Shown: one piece after another, positions 50,669 to 58,507 of the stretch
Layout of the letters: each line of letters opens with the position of its first letter
How positions within the stretch are numbered: position 1 is the first letter of the stretch
Assembly: GCF_000512695.2 (NCBI RefSeq)
Contig: NZ_AZRW02000010.1
Location: 62,001-126,000 of the forward strand
Length of the DNA stretch: 64,000 nucleotides
Reading direction: 5' to 3'
Origin: Pseudomonas sp. QTF5
Lineage (GTDB): Bacteria; Pseudomonadota; Gammaproteobacteria; Pseudomonadales; Pseudomonadaceae
The notes under the pieces: generated by a model
What the model was told of the DNA's origin: nothing
Databases searched by the model: none
Seen by the model: the letters and a program-made list of their open reading frames with translations, nothing else
Position numbers and translations under genes: made by a program

Positions 50669-51781
50669 ATGAATCTGCACTTCGAAGAACTCACCGGCAC
50701 CGACGGCGCACGCATCGGCATCGCCAGCCTGGATGCCGAAAAGTCCCTCAACGCCCTCTCCTTGCCGATGATTAACGCCCTGCGCGATCAACTGGACGCC
50801 TGGGCCAAGGAGCCACAGATCGTTTGCGTGCTGCTGCGCGGCAATGGCCCCAAGGCTTTTTGCGCCGGCGGAGAAGTGCGCAGTCTGGTAGAAGCCTGTC
50901 GCGACCATCCCGGCGAAGTGCCGCCCTTGGCTGCGCACTTCTTTGCGGCAGAATATCGCCTCGACTTCAATCTGCACACCTACCCGAAACCCCTGATCTG
51001 CTGGGGTCATGGGTACGTGCTGGGCGGTGGCATGGGGCTGCTGCAAGGGGCGAGCATTCGGATTGTCACGCCGAGCAGCCGATTGGCGATGCCGGAAATT
51101 GGCATCGGCTTGTACCCGGATGTCGGCGCCAGTTGGTTTCTGTCGCGGTTGCCCGGCAAGCTCGGATTGTTTCTCGGCCTCACCGGCGCCCAGATGAACG
51201 GTCGTGATGCGATCGATCTGGACCTCGCCGACCGCTTCCTGCGCGATGATCAACAACGTGAGCTGATCGAAGGTTTGCTGCAATTGAACTGGCAGGAACA
51301 GACAGCCATGCAGCTCAACAGTCTGCTCAAGGCCTTGCAGCAGGAAGCGATCGCGCAGCTGCCCGAAGCGCAGTGGCTGCCTCGACGCGAGCAGATCGAC
51401 GAACTGTTGGATGTCAGCGACGTTCGATGCGCCTGGAAGGCCATCAGTACGCTGCGCGATCATTCCGATCTGCTGCTCGGTCGTGCCGCGAAAACCATGA
51501 TTGAAGGCTCGCCCCTGACCGCTCATCTGGTGTGGGAACAGATCGATCGCGCCCGGCATCTATCGTTGGCTCAAGTCTTTCAGATGGAATACACCATGAG
51601 CCTCAACTGCTGCCGTCATCCGGAGTTCAGCGAAGGCGTGCGAGCGCGATTGATCGACAAAGACCAGAAACCTCACTGGCACTGGCCGGACATCAACAAT
51701 GTGCCGGAGGCGGCGGTGGAGGCGCATTTCCATAAGGTCTGGGAAGGCCGGCATCCTCTGGCTGATTTGTCGGAGTACTGA
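50669..51781 (+). CDS. Enoyl-CoA hydratase/isomerase family, 3-hydroxyisobutyryl-CoA hydrolase-like
   Basis: 370 residues, longer than simple crotonases and matching the ECH_2 subfamily. The oxyanion-hole loops are AFCAGGEVRSLVEACR near 63 and WGHGYVLGGGMGLLQGASIRI near 111. MPEIGIGLYPDVGASWFLSRLPG near 139-161 holds the catalytic Glu and Asp positions of 3-hydroxyisobutyryl-CoA hydrolase. A C-terminal helical extension ends HPLADLSEY. The enzyme would hydrolyse 3-hydroxyisobutyryl-CoA in valine catabolism, but related members are hydratases, so substrate is inferred. It stands alone with a terminator behind it. Confidence 0.85.
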   Translation: MNLHFEELTGTDGARIGIASLDAEKSLNALSLPMINALRDQLDAWAKEPQIVCVLLRGNGPKAFCAGGEVRSLVEACRDHPGEVPPLAAHFFAAEYRLDFNLHTYPKPLICWGHGYVLGGGMGLLQGASIRIVTPSSRLAMPEIGIGLYPDVGASWFLSRLPGKLGLFLGLTGAQMNGRDAIDLDLADRFLRDDQQRELIEGLLQLNWQEQTAMQLNSLLKALQQEAIAQLPEAQWLPRREQIDELLDVSDVRCAWKAISTLRDHSDLLLGRAAKTMIEGSPLTAHLVWEQIDRARHLSLAQVFQMEYTMSLNCCRHPEFSEGVRARLIDKDQKPHWHWPDINNVPEAAVEAHFHKVWEGRHPLADLSEY

Positions 51782-51792
51782 ATTTCGAGCAC

Positions 51793-51824
51793 AAAAAAAG
51801 CGGCGCTTCATGCGCCGCTTTTTA
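51793..51824. terminator. Bidirectional rho-independent terminator
   Basis: AAAGCGGCGC - TTCAT - GCGCCGCTTT, with A and T tracts on either side, between converging genes (hydrolase on plus, lipoprotein on minus). Confidence 0.9.
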
Positions 51825-51833
51825 TTGAGTGGT

Positions 51834-52313
51834 TTACCGGTGGTTGCCTCGGCCATCCCGATCGCCATCACGGTGATCGCCCCGACCGCCCCGATTATCC
51901 GACCTATTGTGGCCTCGATGGTCATCGCCTCGACCGCCGCGGTGACGGCCATCCCAGCCGCCACGGTCACGACGGTCATGACGGTCCCATCCACGATTCT
52001 GATAGACCCGGTAGTCTGCTCGTGGCGCCGGCTGGTAATAGCGCGGTGCCGATTGATAAACCCGCGGCTGGTGGTAATACCGCGGCGTTGGCTGGTAATA
52101 CCGTGCAGGCGGTGAGTAATACCTGCGCGGGGCCGAGTAGTAACGGCCGTCGGAGTAATAAGACCCGCCACCAGAGTAATACGGCGCTGGGGACGTGTAG
52201 ACATCGGAACGGTAGTAGCTGGATCCTCCATCGGAATAGGGCACGCACGCACCAAGAGACAATCCCGATAAAACAATCAGCAGAATTTGGCGGAGCTTTT
52301 TTTGACAGAGCAT
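51834..52313 (-). CDS. Tyr/Arg-rich lipoprotein, paralogue 1
   Basis: 159 residues from the ATG at 52311-52313, with AGGAGG upstream. The N-terminus MLCQKKLRQILLIVLSGLSLGAC is a lipoprotein signal ending in a lipobox Cys. The mature chain is first a Tyr/Ser/Pro repeat region (SSYYRSDVYTSPAPYYSGGG, RYYSPPARYYQPTPRYY) and then an Arg/Asp/Gly/His tail (DRGGWDGRHRGGRGDDHRG). Such composition suggests an extended, possibly metal- or polyanion-binding, envelope protein. I do not recognise a family. It is the sister of the gene at 52524-52766. Confidence 0.8.
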   Translation of the reverse strand: MLCQKKLRQILLIVLSGLSLGACVPYSDGGSSYYRSDVYTSPAPYYSGGGSYYSDGRYYSAPRRYYSPPARYYQPTPRYYHQPRVYQSAPRYYQPAPRADYRVYQNRGWDRHDRRDRGGWDGRHRGGRGDDHRGHNRSDNRGGRGDHRDGDRDGRGNHR

Positions 52314-52474
52314 GGCGGCCTCCTGGACCGCGGGTGAGCCACACCAGCGACGCTGGCAGGCGACAGTCAATGGTTCGGCAACTGTCGAAATATCAGACAG
52401 TGAATTCAGAATCTGGTGCGCTCCTGCAACAAGTTGAAACAAGTAGCCGATGAAAGGTTTTTCATCTATCCAAA

Positions 52475-52508
52475 GAAAACGGCGCTTCCGTGAGCCGGAC
52501 GCGCCGCT
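52475..52508 (-). terminator. Terminator after Tyr-rich lipoprotein 2
   Basis: On the minus strand, CGGCGCGTCCG - GCTCA - CGGAAGCGCCG then TTTTC. The stem has one internal mismatch. It separates the two paralogues, so each is its own transcript unit or the second only partly reads through. Confidence 0.75.
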
Positions 52509-52523
52509 GTATTGATGAGCCGA

Positions 52524-52766
52524 TTAACGGTGTCCGCGATGGTGTCCTCCGTGGTGATGACGGGGTCCATGTCCACCGTAGTAAAAATAGCGATACCCCC
52601 CGTAAAAACGCGGGCCGCCGTAGTAGTAAGGAGAGTAGTAATAGCCAGGGTAGTAATAAGGTGTCGAATAAACATCGGCACCGCCTACGTAGTAATAACA
52701 GCCGGACAAGCTCAAACCAAAAAACACAAACAGCAGTATTCGGCGGAGCTTTTTATGACAAAGCAT
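52524..52766 (-). CDS. Tyr/Gly/His-rich lipoprotein, paralogue 2
   Basis: 80 residues from the ATG at 52764-52766, with the same AGGAGGCCGCC leader as paralogue 1. The signal MLCHKKLRRILLFVFFGLSLSGC has a lipobox Cys and shares 10 of the first 14 residues with its neighbour. The mature part is dominated by Tyr, Gly and Pro (STPYYYPGYYYSPYYYGGP), ending in a His-rich tail (GPRHHHGGHHRGHR). The His tail could bind metal ions; this is inferred from composition only. Function unknown. Confidence 0.8.
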   Translation of the reverse strand: MLCHKKLRRILLFVFFGLSLSGCYYYVGGADVYSTPYYYPGYYYSPYYYGGPRFYGGYRYFYYGGHGPRHHHGGHHRGHR

Positions 52767-52965
52767 GGCGGCCTCCTGGAAGACCCGCAACAGCAGTCGG
52801 CACAGGCCGGCTGACACCTGTTTTGACTTTCAAACCGGTACCGAGTGCCAGACGGCACCGGCCTTCAGATCAGCGGCCAGCTGCAGCTGGCTTGCGCATG
52901 GCTGTTTGCCGGCCGATCATGCGCGGTCTCGGGCCAAACAAAACGGCCGTAATCGAATCCCCTTC

Positions 52966-53184
52966 ATGAATAAACCTGACCTCTGCCCGGCTTGCGGCGC
53001 CTCCAACGACTGCAGCCTGGCTGACCCGCGAACTGTCGATCGTGCCTGCTGGTGTTATGGCGTCAGCATCGATCCGGCGGTGCTTCAGGCGCTGCCCGCC
53101 GAGCTGCGCAACAAGTCGTGCCTGTGCCCTGCCTGCGCCCAGGTCGAGATGCAGTTGCAAGCAGCCGCCTGGCCGATCACGTAA
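52966..53184 (+). CDS. Cys-rich CWC family protein
   Basis: 72 residues from ATG 52966. Eight Cys occur in pairs: CPACGASNDC, then ACWCYGV in the middle (the CWC signature) and CLCPACAQ near the end. This fits the small Cys-rich CWC family, likely zinc-binding and cytosolic. Function unknown. It lies 33 bases before rsuA in the same direction, a neighbourhood often seen in pseudomonads, so the two are probably co-transcribed. Confidence 0.8.
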   Translation: MNKPDLCPACGASNDCSLADPRTVDRACWCYGVSIDPAVLQALPAELRNKSCLCPACAQVEMQLQAAAWPIT

Positions 53185-53217
53185 AATGCGCGGCCCTTTT
53201 CCAATCGATCCCTAGCC

Positions 53218-53910
53218 ATGCGCGTTGACCGCTTCCTCAGCAACCTGCCCCGCTTCAACCGTAAGCAGGTACGCCTGTTGCTGGTGGAAAAGCGCGTCAG
53301 GGTCGACGGAGAAGTCGTCAGCGACCCCCACGCCGAGGTGCTCGAGTTCAGCCGCGTGGAAGTCGACGACGAAGTGCTGCAGGTCGGCAAACCAGCCCGT
53401 TACTTCATGCTGCACAAACCACCCGGCTGCGTCAGTGCCACGCGTGATCCGCAACACCCGACCGTACTCGACCTGATCCATGAGCCGGATAAGGATGACC
53501 TGCACATCGCCGGTCGCCTGGACTTCAACACCACCGGCCTGATGCTGATCACCAACGATGGCACCTGGTCGCGACGCCTGACCCAACCGCAGACCAAACT
53601 GCCCAAGGTCTACTACGTCGAGACGGAGCAGGACATCACTGCCGAATACGCGATCACCTTCGCCAAAGGGCTGTATTTCGCCTTCGAAGACCTCACCACA
53701 CAACCTGCCGAACTGATCGTGCTCGGGCCAAAATCTGCGCGCCTGAGCATCGTCGAAGGCCGCTATCATCAGGTAAAACGGATGTTCGGCCACTTCGACA
53801 ACAAGGTGTTGCGACTGCACCGCGAGCGCATGGGACCACTGCTGCTCGACAACGCATTGAAGCCCGGCGAGTACCGGTCGTTGAGCAATGAAGAGATCCG
53901 ATTGATCTAA
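53218..53910 (+). CDS. rsuA: 16S rRNA pseudouridine(516) synthase RsuA
   Basis: 230 residues. An S4 RNA-binding domain occupies the first 60 residues (RVDRFLSNLPRFNRKQVRLLLVEKRVRVDGEVV). The catalytic domain begins ARYFMLHKPPGCVSATRD, with the nucleophile Asp102 in IAGRLDFNTTGLMLITNDG, the same position as in E. coli RsuA. The later motif VEGRYHQVKRMFGHFDNKV completes the RsuA/RluB/E/F group. It would convert uridine 516 in 16S rRNA. Confidence 0.92.
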   Translation: MRVDRFLSNLPRFNRKQVRLLLVEKRVRVDGEVVSDPHAEVLEFSRVEVDDEVLQVGKPARYFMLHKPPGCVSATRDPQHPTVLDLIHEPDKDDLHIAGRLDFNTTGLMLITNDGTWSRRLTQPQTKLPKVYYVETEQDITAEYAITFAKGLYFAFEDLTTQPAELIVLGPKSARLSIVEGRYHQVKRMFGHFDNKVLRLHRERMGPLLLDNALKPGEYRSLSNEEIRLI

Positions 53911-54225
53911 GCGGATGACCGCTCAGCAGAAGTTGTCGAACAATTTACGAAAGATACTTGCGCGATGACGTGACCCCTGCTTGAATCAGGACGTCGGCGC
54001 GAAACGTGACCGACGAGTCACAAAACTACTCTAAGAAACTTTTTGCCGGTAGAGAACCCTCAGGTTCCGCCTTCCCCCGGCAAACTGCCCGCTTATAACA
54101 ATACCCGTCGACCGGACTGCAATGGATCGACATGGGCCTTCAAAATTCCAAGGCGTATGCCTACCTGTCACAAAGCTCGTGCAATCTGATTTGCGCGCAT
54201 ACCCGCTTGCCAGGAGTCTTATGTC
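53911..54225. other. rsuA-phaG intergenic region
   Basis: 315 bases with no gene. GAAACTTTTTGCCGG near 54038 followed by ACCCTCAG resembles, loosely, an AlgU-type promoter, but the fit is weaker than upstream of algU. CAGGAGTC at 54210 is the phaG ribosome site. Confidence 0.3.
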
Positions 54226-55110
54226 ATGAGGCCAGAAATCGCTGTGCTGGATATACAGGGTCAGTATCGGGTCTACACGGAGTTCTATCGCGCAGACGCC
54301 GCAGAGAAGACCATTATTCTGGTCAACGGCTCGATGTCCACGACTGCGTCGTTTGCCCAAACCGTGAAAAACCTTTATCCGCAGTTCAATGTGGTGTGCT
54401 ACGACCAGCCCTACGCGGGCAAGTCAAAAGCCCACAACCTGCATGAGAAAATGCTCACCAAGGAAATCGAAGGGCAGATCCTTCTGGAGCTGATCGACCA
54501 CTTCTGCGCCGAACACGTGCTGTCGTTTTCCTTTGGTGGCGCCGCCACTCTGGTCGCCCTCGCCCAGCGGCCACGGCGCATCGAAAAGGCCGTGATCAGC
54601 TCGTTCTCGCCGGTGGTCAACGAGCACATGCTCGACTACCTTGAGCGCGGTGTCGATTATCTCGGCAGCCGTGACGGGAACCGGGTCGGTGACTTGGTGA
54701 ACAGCACCATCGGCAAACACCTGCCCTCGCTGTTCAAACGCTTCAACTACCGTCACGTCAGTTCGTTGGCCGAACATGAATACGGGCAGATGCATTTCCA
54801 CATCAGCGACGTGCTCAACAGCGACCGCCAGTGCTACCTGAACGCGGCGAAGAAAATCAACGTGCCGGTGCTGTTCATGAACGGCGAATGGGACGAGTAC
54901 ACCGCCGCCGCCGATGCCAAGCTGTTCGCCGGTCACGTGCAGCACAGCACCTTCAGCACCCTTCAAGCCACCGGCCACTTTCTCGACATGGAGCACAAAG
55001 CCGCCTGCCAAGACAGCCGCAACGCACTGCTGGGCTTCCTGAAACCGGCGCAACACGAAAGCCGACCGCGTTACCACTACGTCCAGGACCACCATGCATT
55101 GGCAATCTGA
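54226..55110 (+). CDS. phaG: (R)-3-hydroxydecanoyl-ACP thioesterase/CoA-transacylase PhaG
   Basis: 294 residues. The opening MRPEIAVLDIQGQYRVYTEF is the same as I recall for P. putida PhaG. The alpha/beta-hydrolase elbow LSFSFGGAATL places the nucleophile at Ser102. An acidic residue follows in NGEWDEYTAA, and His in ATGHFLDME. PhaG diverts (R)-3-hydroxyacyl groups from fatty-acid synthesis toward medium-chain polyhydroxyalkanoate made from sugars; the relative RhlA makes rhamnolipid precursors. The neighbourhood here has no PHA synthase or rhamnosyltransferase, in keeping with its usual isolated location. Confidence 0.92.
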   Translation: MRPEIAVLDIQGQYRVYTEFYRADAAEKTIILVNGSMSTTASFAQTVKNLYPQFNVVCYDQPYAGKSKAHNLHEKMLTKEIEGQILLELIDHFCAEHVLSFSFGGAATLVALAQRPRRIEKAVISSFSPVVNEHMLDYLERGVDYLGSRDGNRVGDLVNSTIGKHLPSLFKRFNYRHVSSLAEHEYGQMHFHISDVLNSDRQCYLNAAKKINVPVLFMNGEWDEYTAAADAKLFAGHVQHSTFSTLQATGHFLDMEHKAACQDSRNALLGFLKPAQHESRPRYHYVQDHHALAI

Positions 55111-55119
55111 AACAGAGTC

Positions 55120-55166
55120 ATCGCGAGCAAGCTCAGCCCTGTAGGAGCGAGGCTTGCCCGCGAATG
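55120..55166. repeat. REP-like repeat
   Basis: TCGCGAGCAAGCTC followed by CCTGTAGGAGCGAGGCTTGC and CGCGAATGA. It belongs to the TAGGAGCGAGGCTTGCCC variant, also seen near 10349. Confidence 0.75.
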
Positions 55167-55271
55167 ACCGCAATACGGTCTCTGCTTTCGTTTCACCCGT
55201 GCTAAAGCCATCGCGCGCAAAGAAAAACTTCATTTTCACGCGCACATCTGGTACAAAGTCAGCCGCTCTGA

Positions 55272-55345
55272 GCGGGTGTCGTATAATGGCATTACTCCAG
55301 CTTCCCAAGCTGATAACGAGGGTTCGATTCCCTTCACCCGCTCCA
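55272..55345 (+). tRNA. tRNA-Gly (anticodon CCC)
   Basis: 74 nt. Acceptor GCGGGTG/CACCCGC pairs fully and CCA is encoded at the 3' end. The anticodon loop CAGCTTCCCAAGCTG presents CCC, reading GGG. The T arm GAGGGTTCGATTCCCTT is standard. A terminator lies about 47 bases downstream. Confidence 0.95.
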
Positions 55346-55391
55346 ATCGAATTTTTGTCTCACGTCAGTTTTTGACGGGAGATGCAGGAAC

Positions 55392-55426
55392 AAAAAAAAC
55401 CGGCCTCGATGGCCGGTTTTTTTTGT
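55392..55426 (+). terminator. Terminator after tRNA-Gly (left copy of a duplicated sequence)
   Basis: AAAACCGGCC - TCGAT - GGCCGGTTTT and a T tract. This stem plus the following TGTGTCTGGG (to 55433) recurs almost exactly at 57258-57295, on the other side of the Fic gene. Confidence 0.9.
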
Positions 55427-55532
55427 GTCTGGGATTTGGTGGAATCGGGCTCTGAGACATCCCTAATTTTCGTCCATTATCCGCTGATCGATGAGTAAGT
55501 GCGCTCGGGCGTTAACGACTGCCCTGAAGTCT

Positions 55533-55648
55533 GTTAGCGTTTTTTTCGAAAAGCACGGATTTATTATCAAATTTCATCAGGCGTTAATGTTTTCACATCT
55601 ATGAAAATTAACGTTTTCGCATATGATCGATCTTCTGTTAGCGTTTTT
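55533..55648 (+). promoter_or_regulatory. Repeated GTTArcGTTTT motifs and palindrome upstream of fic
   Basis: Four related motifs: GTTAGCGTTTTTTT (55533), GTTAATGTTTTC (55583), ATTAACGTTTTC (55607) and GTTAGCGTTTTT (55637). The middle two frame a palindrome, GTTAATGTTTTCA-catcta-TGAAAATTAAC (55583-55612). The area is AT-rich and directly precedes the fic ribosome site, so it may be the operator of an unknown or self-encoded regulator. Confidence 0.5.
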
Positions 55649-55673
55649 CTTGCCCCAGTAAAGGATTTCGTCA

Positions 55674-57239
55674 ATGCAAGTCGGTTTCAAGACCCTCGCG
55701 AACCGTTACGACATCGCACTGGCACAACCTCTACGAGTCGACTCGATGATCGGCACTGTACGTGTCAGTCGCGAAAGTGACGGAAATGTGGAGAACCGGT
55801 ATCCGGTCAGCTATCGGCCCGCAGACGATTTCGCAGGACACTTCGAATTCGGCCTCAAGTACGAAGAGATCCATCTCGAGTTCTTCGCCCGCCTGTTTGC
55901 GGCCATAGGTCCGCTGCCTGTCGAAGACTGGTGTCGACGGGAGCCATTCGGCCAGTACGCCCGTCGCACCGGATTCCTCTACGAATGGCTGACAGGGGAA
56001 CGTCTGGATGTGCCAGACGTGAACAATGGCGGCTATGTTGATGTTCTTTCGCCACAAGATTACCTGACTCGTCGCGAAGCACTACGAACGCGGCGTTGGC
56101 GGATCAATAACAATCTGCCGGGGACGGCTGAGTTCTGCCCCATGGTTCGTCGTACGGCGTCAGTACAGGAAGCTCTGCAATTCGATCTGCGCGAGGCATT
56201 GGATGAATTGGATCAGGCCTTTGGCCCCGACATCCTGATGCGTACCGCCAGTTGGCTGACGTTCAAGGAATCTCGCGCGAGTTTTCTCATCGAAAAGGAA
56301 GCCGACCAGGCCGATCGCATCCAGCGGTTTGCCCATGTCATTGCCCAGTACTGCGGACATATCGAAGACCCGTTGAGCGACGACAGCCTGCACTCCCTGC
56401 AAGCCGGTATTCTGGGGCGTGACGCCATTGGACTGGGCTTGCGGTGCTCCCCTGTGTTTGTGGGACAGGCCACGATGCGCGAGGACATTGTGCATTACAT
56501 TGCCCCCCATTTCGCGGATCTTGCGCAGCTATTGGCAGGACTCAACGAGTTTGAGGTCGCAACGCGTGGTGCGGAGTCAGTGGCACGTGCCGCTGTGTTG
56601 GCATTTGGCTTCGTGTACATCCATCCCATGCGCGATGGCAATGGCCGGATTCATCGCTTCCTTATCAACGACACCCTGATTCGGGATAAGGCAGTGCCCG
56701 ACGGCGTGATACTGCCGGTATCAGCCACAATCACGAGTTCGATCGACTTCAGGGCCGGCTACGACCGTACGCTAGAAGTGTTCTCGCGACCGTTCATGCG
56801 ACGTTACGCAGCGGCCTATCGGTTCGGCGAACTCGTGACCTACAAGGACGGGACTCGCAGCAACTTCATCTTCGATGAGTACGAGGACGCACGCTTTGCC
56901 TGGCGGTATCCAGATCTGACCGAACATGTCCTGTACACCGCACGCGTCGTCGAGCAAACGATTCGAAAGGAAATGGCGGATGAAGCCAGAGTACTGATGA
57001 TCTTTCAGCGAGCTCAGGAGCAGCTGAAAGAGGTACTGGAAATGCCAGACCTGGATGCGAACCGCATCATCCGCTCCATCAAGGAGAACGGCTGGGTGGT
57101 GTCCGGCAAGCTAAAGAAAGGGTACCCGCAGCTTGAAGATGAGCGCATGGCGGGACGCGTCGTGGAGGCAGTGCGTTCTGCGTTTGAGGATCGAGAGATG
57201 GGTGCAGGCGAAGAAGGATCTTTCGGCGAATCCGACTAA
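55674..57239 (+). CDS. Fic family protein (AMPylation-type)
   Basis: 521 residues from ATG 55674 (AAAGGATTT upstream). The Fic core motif HPMRDGNGRIHR is at residues 317-328, with catalytic His317 and the phosphate-binding GNGR loop intact. About 110 residues earlier, SFLIEK (203-208) resembles the class II inhibitory motif [ST]xxxE[GN] except for Lys at the last place. The N-terminal 190 and C-terminal 150 residues are not recognised; the end (NGWVVSGKLKKGYPQLED) may be a small DNA- or protein-binding module. Fic enzymes transfer AMP or other groups to protein hydroxyls. The gene is isolated between duplicated terminators. Confidence 0.87.
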   Translation: MQVGFKTLANRYDIALAQPLRVDSMIGTVRVSRESDGNVENRYPVSYRPADDFAGHFEFGLKYEEIHLEFFARLFAAIGPLPVEDWCRREPFGQYARRTGFLYEWLTGERLDVPDVNNGGYVDVLSPQDYLTRREALRTRRWRINNNLPGTAEFCPMVRRTASVQEALQFDLREALDELDQAFGPDILMRTASWLTFKESRASFLIEKEADQADRIQRFAHVIAQYCGHIEDPLSDDSLHSLQAGILGRDAIGLGLRCSPVFVGQATMREDIVHYIAPHFADLAQLLAGLNEFEVATRGAESVARAAVLAFGFVYIHPMRDGNGRIHRFLINDTLIRDKAVPDGVILPVSATITSSIDFRAGYDRTLEVFSRPFMRRYAAAYRFGELVTYKDGTRSNFIFDEYEDARFAWRYPDLTEHVLYTARVVEQTIRKEMADEARVLMIFQRAQEQLKEVLEMPDLDANRIIRSIKENGWVVSGKLKKGYPQLEDERMAGRVVEAVRSAFEDREMGAGEEGSFGESD

Positions 57240-57257
57240 AGCGCTGGGGTGGATCAG

Positions 57258-57289
57258 AAAAAACCGGCTTGATGGCCGGTTTTTTTGTG
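57258..57289 (+). terminator. Terminator after fic (right copy of the duplicated sequence)
   Basis: AAAAAACCGGC - TTGATG - GCCGGTTTTTTT, 19 bases after the fic stop. It shares the stem, the T tract and TGTGTCTGGG with the copy after tRNA-Gly. Confidence 0.9.
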
Positions 57290-57295
57290 TCTGGG

Positions 57296-57584
57296 GGTTT
57301 AGGGGCTTGCAGCGACTGCTTTGAATATCCAACTCCAGGTTCCGCCCTCGTCGAGCGAATTTATTAATGGCACCTCGACCCAGAATTCGTCGAACTGCGC
57401 TAGGCCCTGCAGCTGCATCTCAGGTCTTGACGTTGCCAGCTCATCATGCTAGCGGGTGCTATACTTCTTTCGAATTGCATGAAGTATGCAACGTTCCCCA
57501 CGGGCACAGATACCGACTGCAAATCTCAGTTAACGGCTGCACGACAGAGGAGGTCTACAGCCAACACGAGATGGGAGGTGTGGC
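57296..57584. promoter_or_regulatory. Leader region of the 57585 gene with a sigma-S-like -10
   Basis: No convincing gene in this 289-base stretch. GCTATACTTC (CTATACT at 57459-57465) matches the extended -10 favoured by the stationary-phase sigma factor, and no good -35 lies 16-18 bases upstream. A second palindromic run, TTGCATGAAGTATGCAA, is at 57475-57491. Confidence 0.35.
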
Positions 57585-58145
57585 ATGAATCGGCACTATT
57601 ACATCAGCGACAATCTCGACGATCTTGAAGCCGTTGAAAATGAACTGGAAGCCAACGGCATCAATACCGAACAAATCCATGTGCTCAGTGAACAAGTTGC
57701 TGATGTTGAAGAACATCACCTCCACGAGGTTAACTCGTTGATGAAACAGGATGTTGTTCACTCTGGCGAGATTGGTGCTGTGGTCGGTGTGCCACTCGCG
57801 GCGCTGGTTCTTGGCGGCGCCTATTGGATGGGCTGGACCGAATCCGCCGCAGGCTGGGTGCCTTTTATCTTCCTGGCCATTGTTGTATTTGGCTTCTGCA
57901 TCTGGGAAGGCGGCTTTCTTGGTATCCAGGTGCCGAACGCTCACTTCCGCAATTTCAAACAGATGGTAGATGAGGGAAAACATATCTTCTTCGTGGATGT
58001 TGAACCGAATCAGGAATCGGTATTGGACCGGGTAATCGAACATCATCCAACGCTGACGGTCGCCGGCACGGGAACGGCAGCCCCCCACTGGACAGTCGCC
58101 TGGCAGCACAAATGGCACCAGTTCAAGCGAGTGATATCGGGTTAG
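57585..58145 (+). CDS. Conserved membrane protein of unknown function
   Basis: 186 residues; GGGAGGTG precedes the ATG. An N-terminal acidic domain (YYISDNLDDLEAVENELEANGINTEQIHVLSEQ) resembles the start of DUF1269-type stress proteins. Two membrane helices follow near 64-105 (VGVPLAALVLGGAYWMGW and WVPFIFLAIVVFGFCIWEGGFLGIQ), then a cytosolic tail with a His-rich patch (PHWTVAWQHKWHQF). In databases such proteins are sometimes labelled NAD/FAD-utilizing, without support visible here. It converges on the cytochrome oxidase operon, ending 31 bases from its last gene. Confidence 0.75.
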   Translation: MNRHYYISDNLDDLEAVENELEANGINTEQIHVLSEQVADVEEHHLHEVNSLMKQDVVHSGEIGAVVGVPLAALVLGGAYWMGWTESAAGWVPFIFLAIVVFGFCIWEGGFLGIQVPNAHFRNFKQMVDEGKHIFFVDVEPNQESVLDRVIEHHPTLTVAGTGTAAPHWTVAWQHKWHQFKRVISG

Positions 58146-58176
58146 CCCTGGAGACTCATGGCCATTCGGAAGCTGC

Positions 58177-58494
58177 TTATTGGCCGAAGGAAATGACCCG
58201 GCTGAGGAAAACATAGTCTGCCTCGGTGGCCATCAGTCCGACGAGCACCAGTAAACACAAAGGTGGCAACAATATGGCGTAGACCATGGTCAACCGTTCC
58301 CAGGCCATGTGCATGAAGATGGAGACAATTAAACCTGCCTTCAACAACATGAAAGTGATAATCAGGGACCACCGAAGGTAGCCATGGAAGTGGAAATAGT
58401 CGACAAGATACGACAGCGTGCTGAGGACGAATAACAGCCCCCAGATTTTAAGGTACAAACTGATTGGATGTTGCTGACCCTGAGCATGTGCCAT
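58177..58494 (-). CDS. Cytochrome c oxidase subunit IV (CtaF/CyoD-like)
   Basis: 105 residues from the ATG at 58492-58494, with GAGGAG upstream. Three membrane helices: LYLKIWGLLFVLSTLSYLVDYF, WSLIITFMLLKAGLIVSIFMHMAW and VYAILLPPLCLLVLVGLMATE. The FMHM segment in helix 2 is typical of the bacterial subunit IV family. It is the last gene of the operon and starts 13 bases after the previous stop. Confidence 0.87.
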   Translation of the reverse strand: MAHAQGQQHPISLYLKIWGLLFVLSTLSYLVDYFHFHGYLRWSLIITFMLLKAGLIVSIFMHMAWERLTMVYAILLPPLCLLVLVGLMATEADYVFLSRVISFGQ

Positions 58495-58507
58495 CACCTG
58501 TGCTCCT

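Noticed and set aside
55272..57300. Integrative element using the tRNA-Gly 3' end as attachment site
   Set aside because: No copy of the tRNA 3' sequence is found downstream and no integrase gene is present. Only the terminator is repeated.
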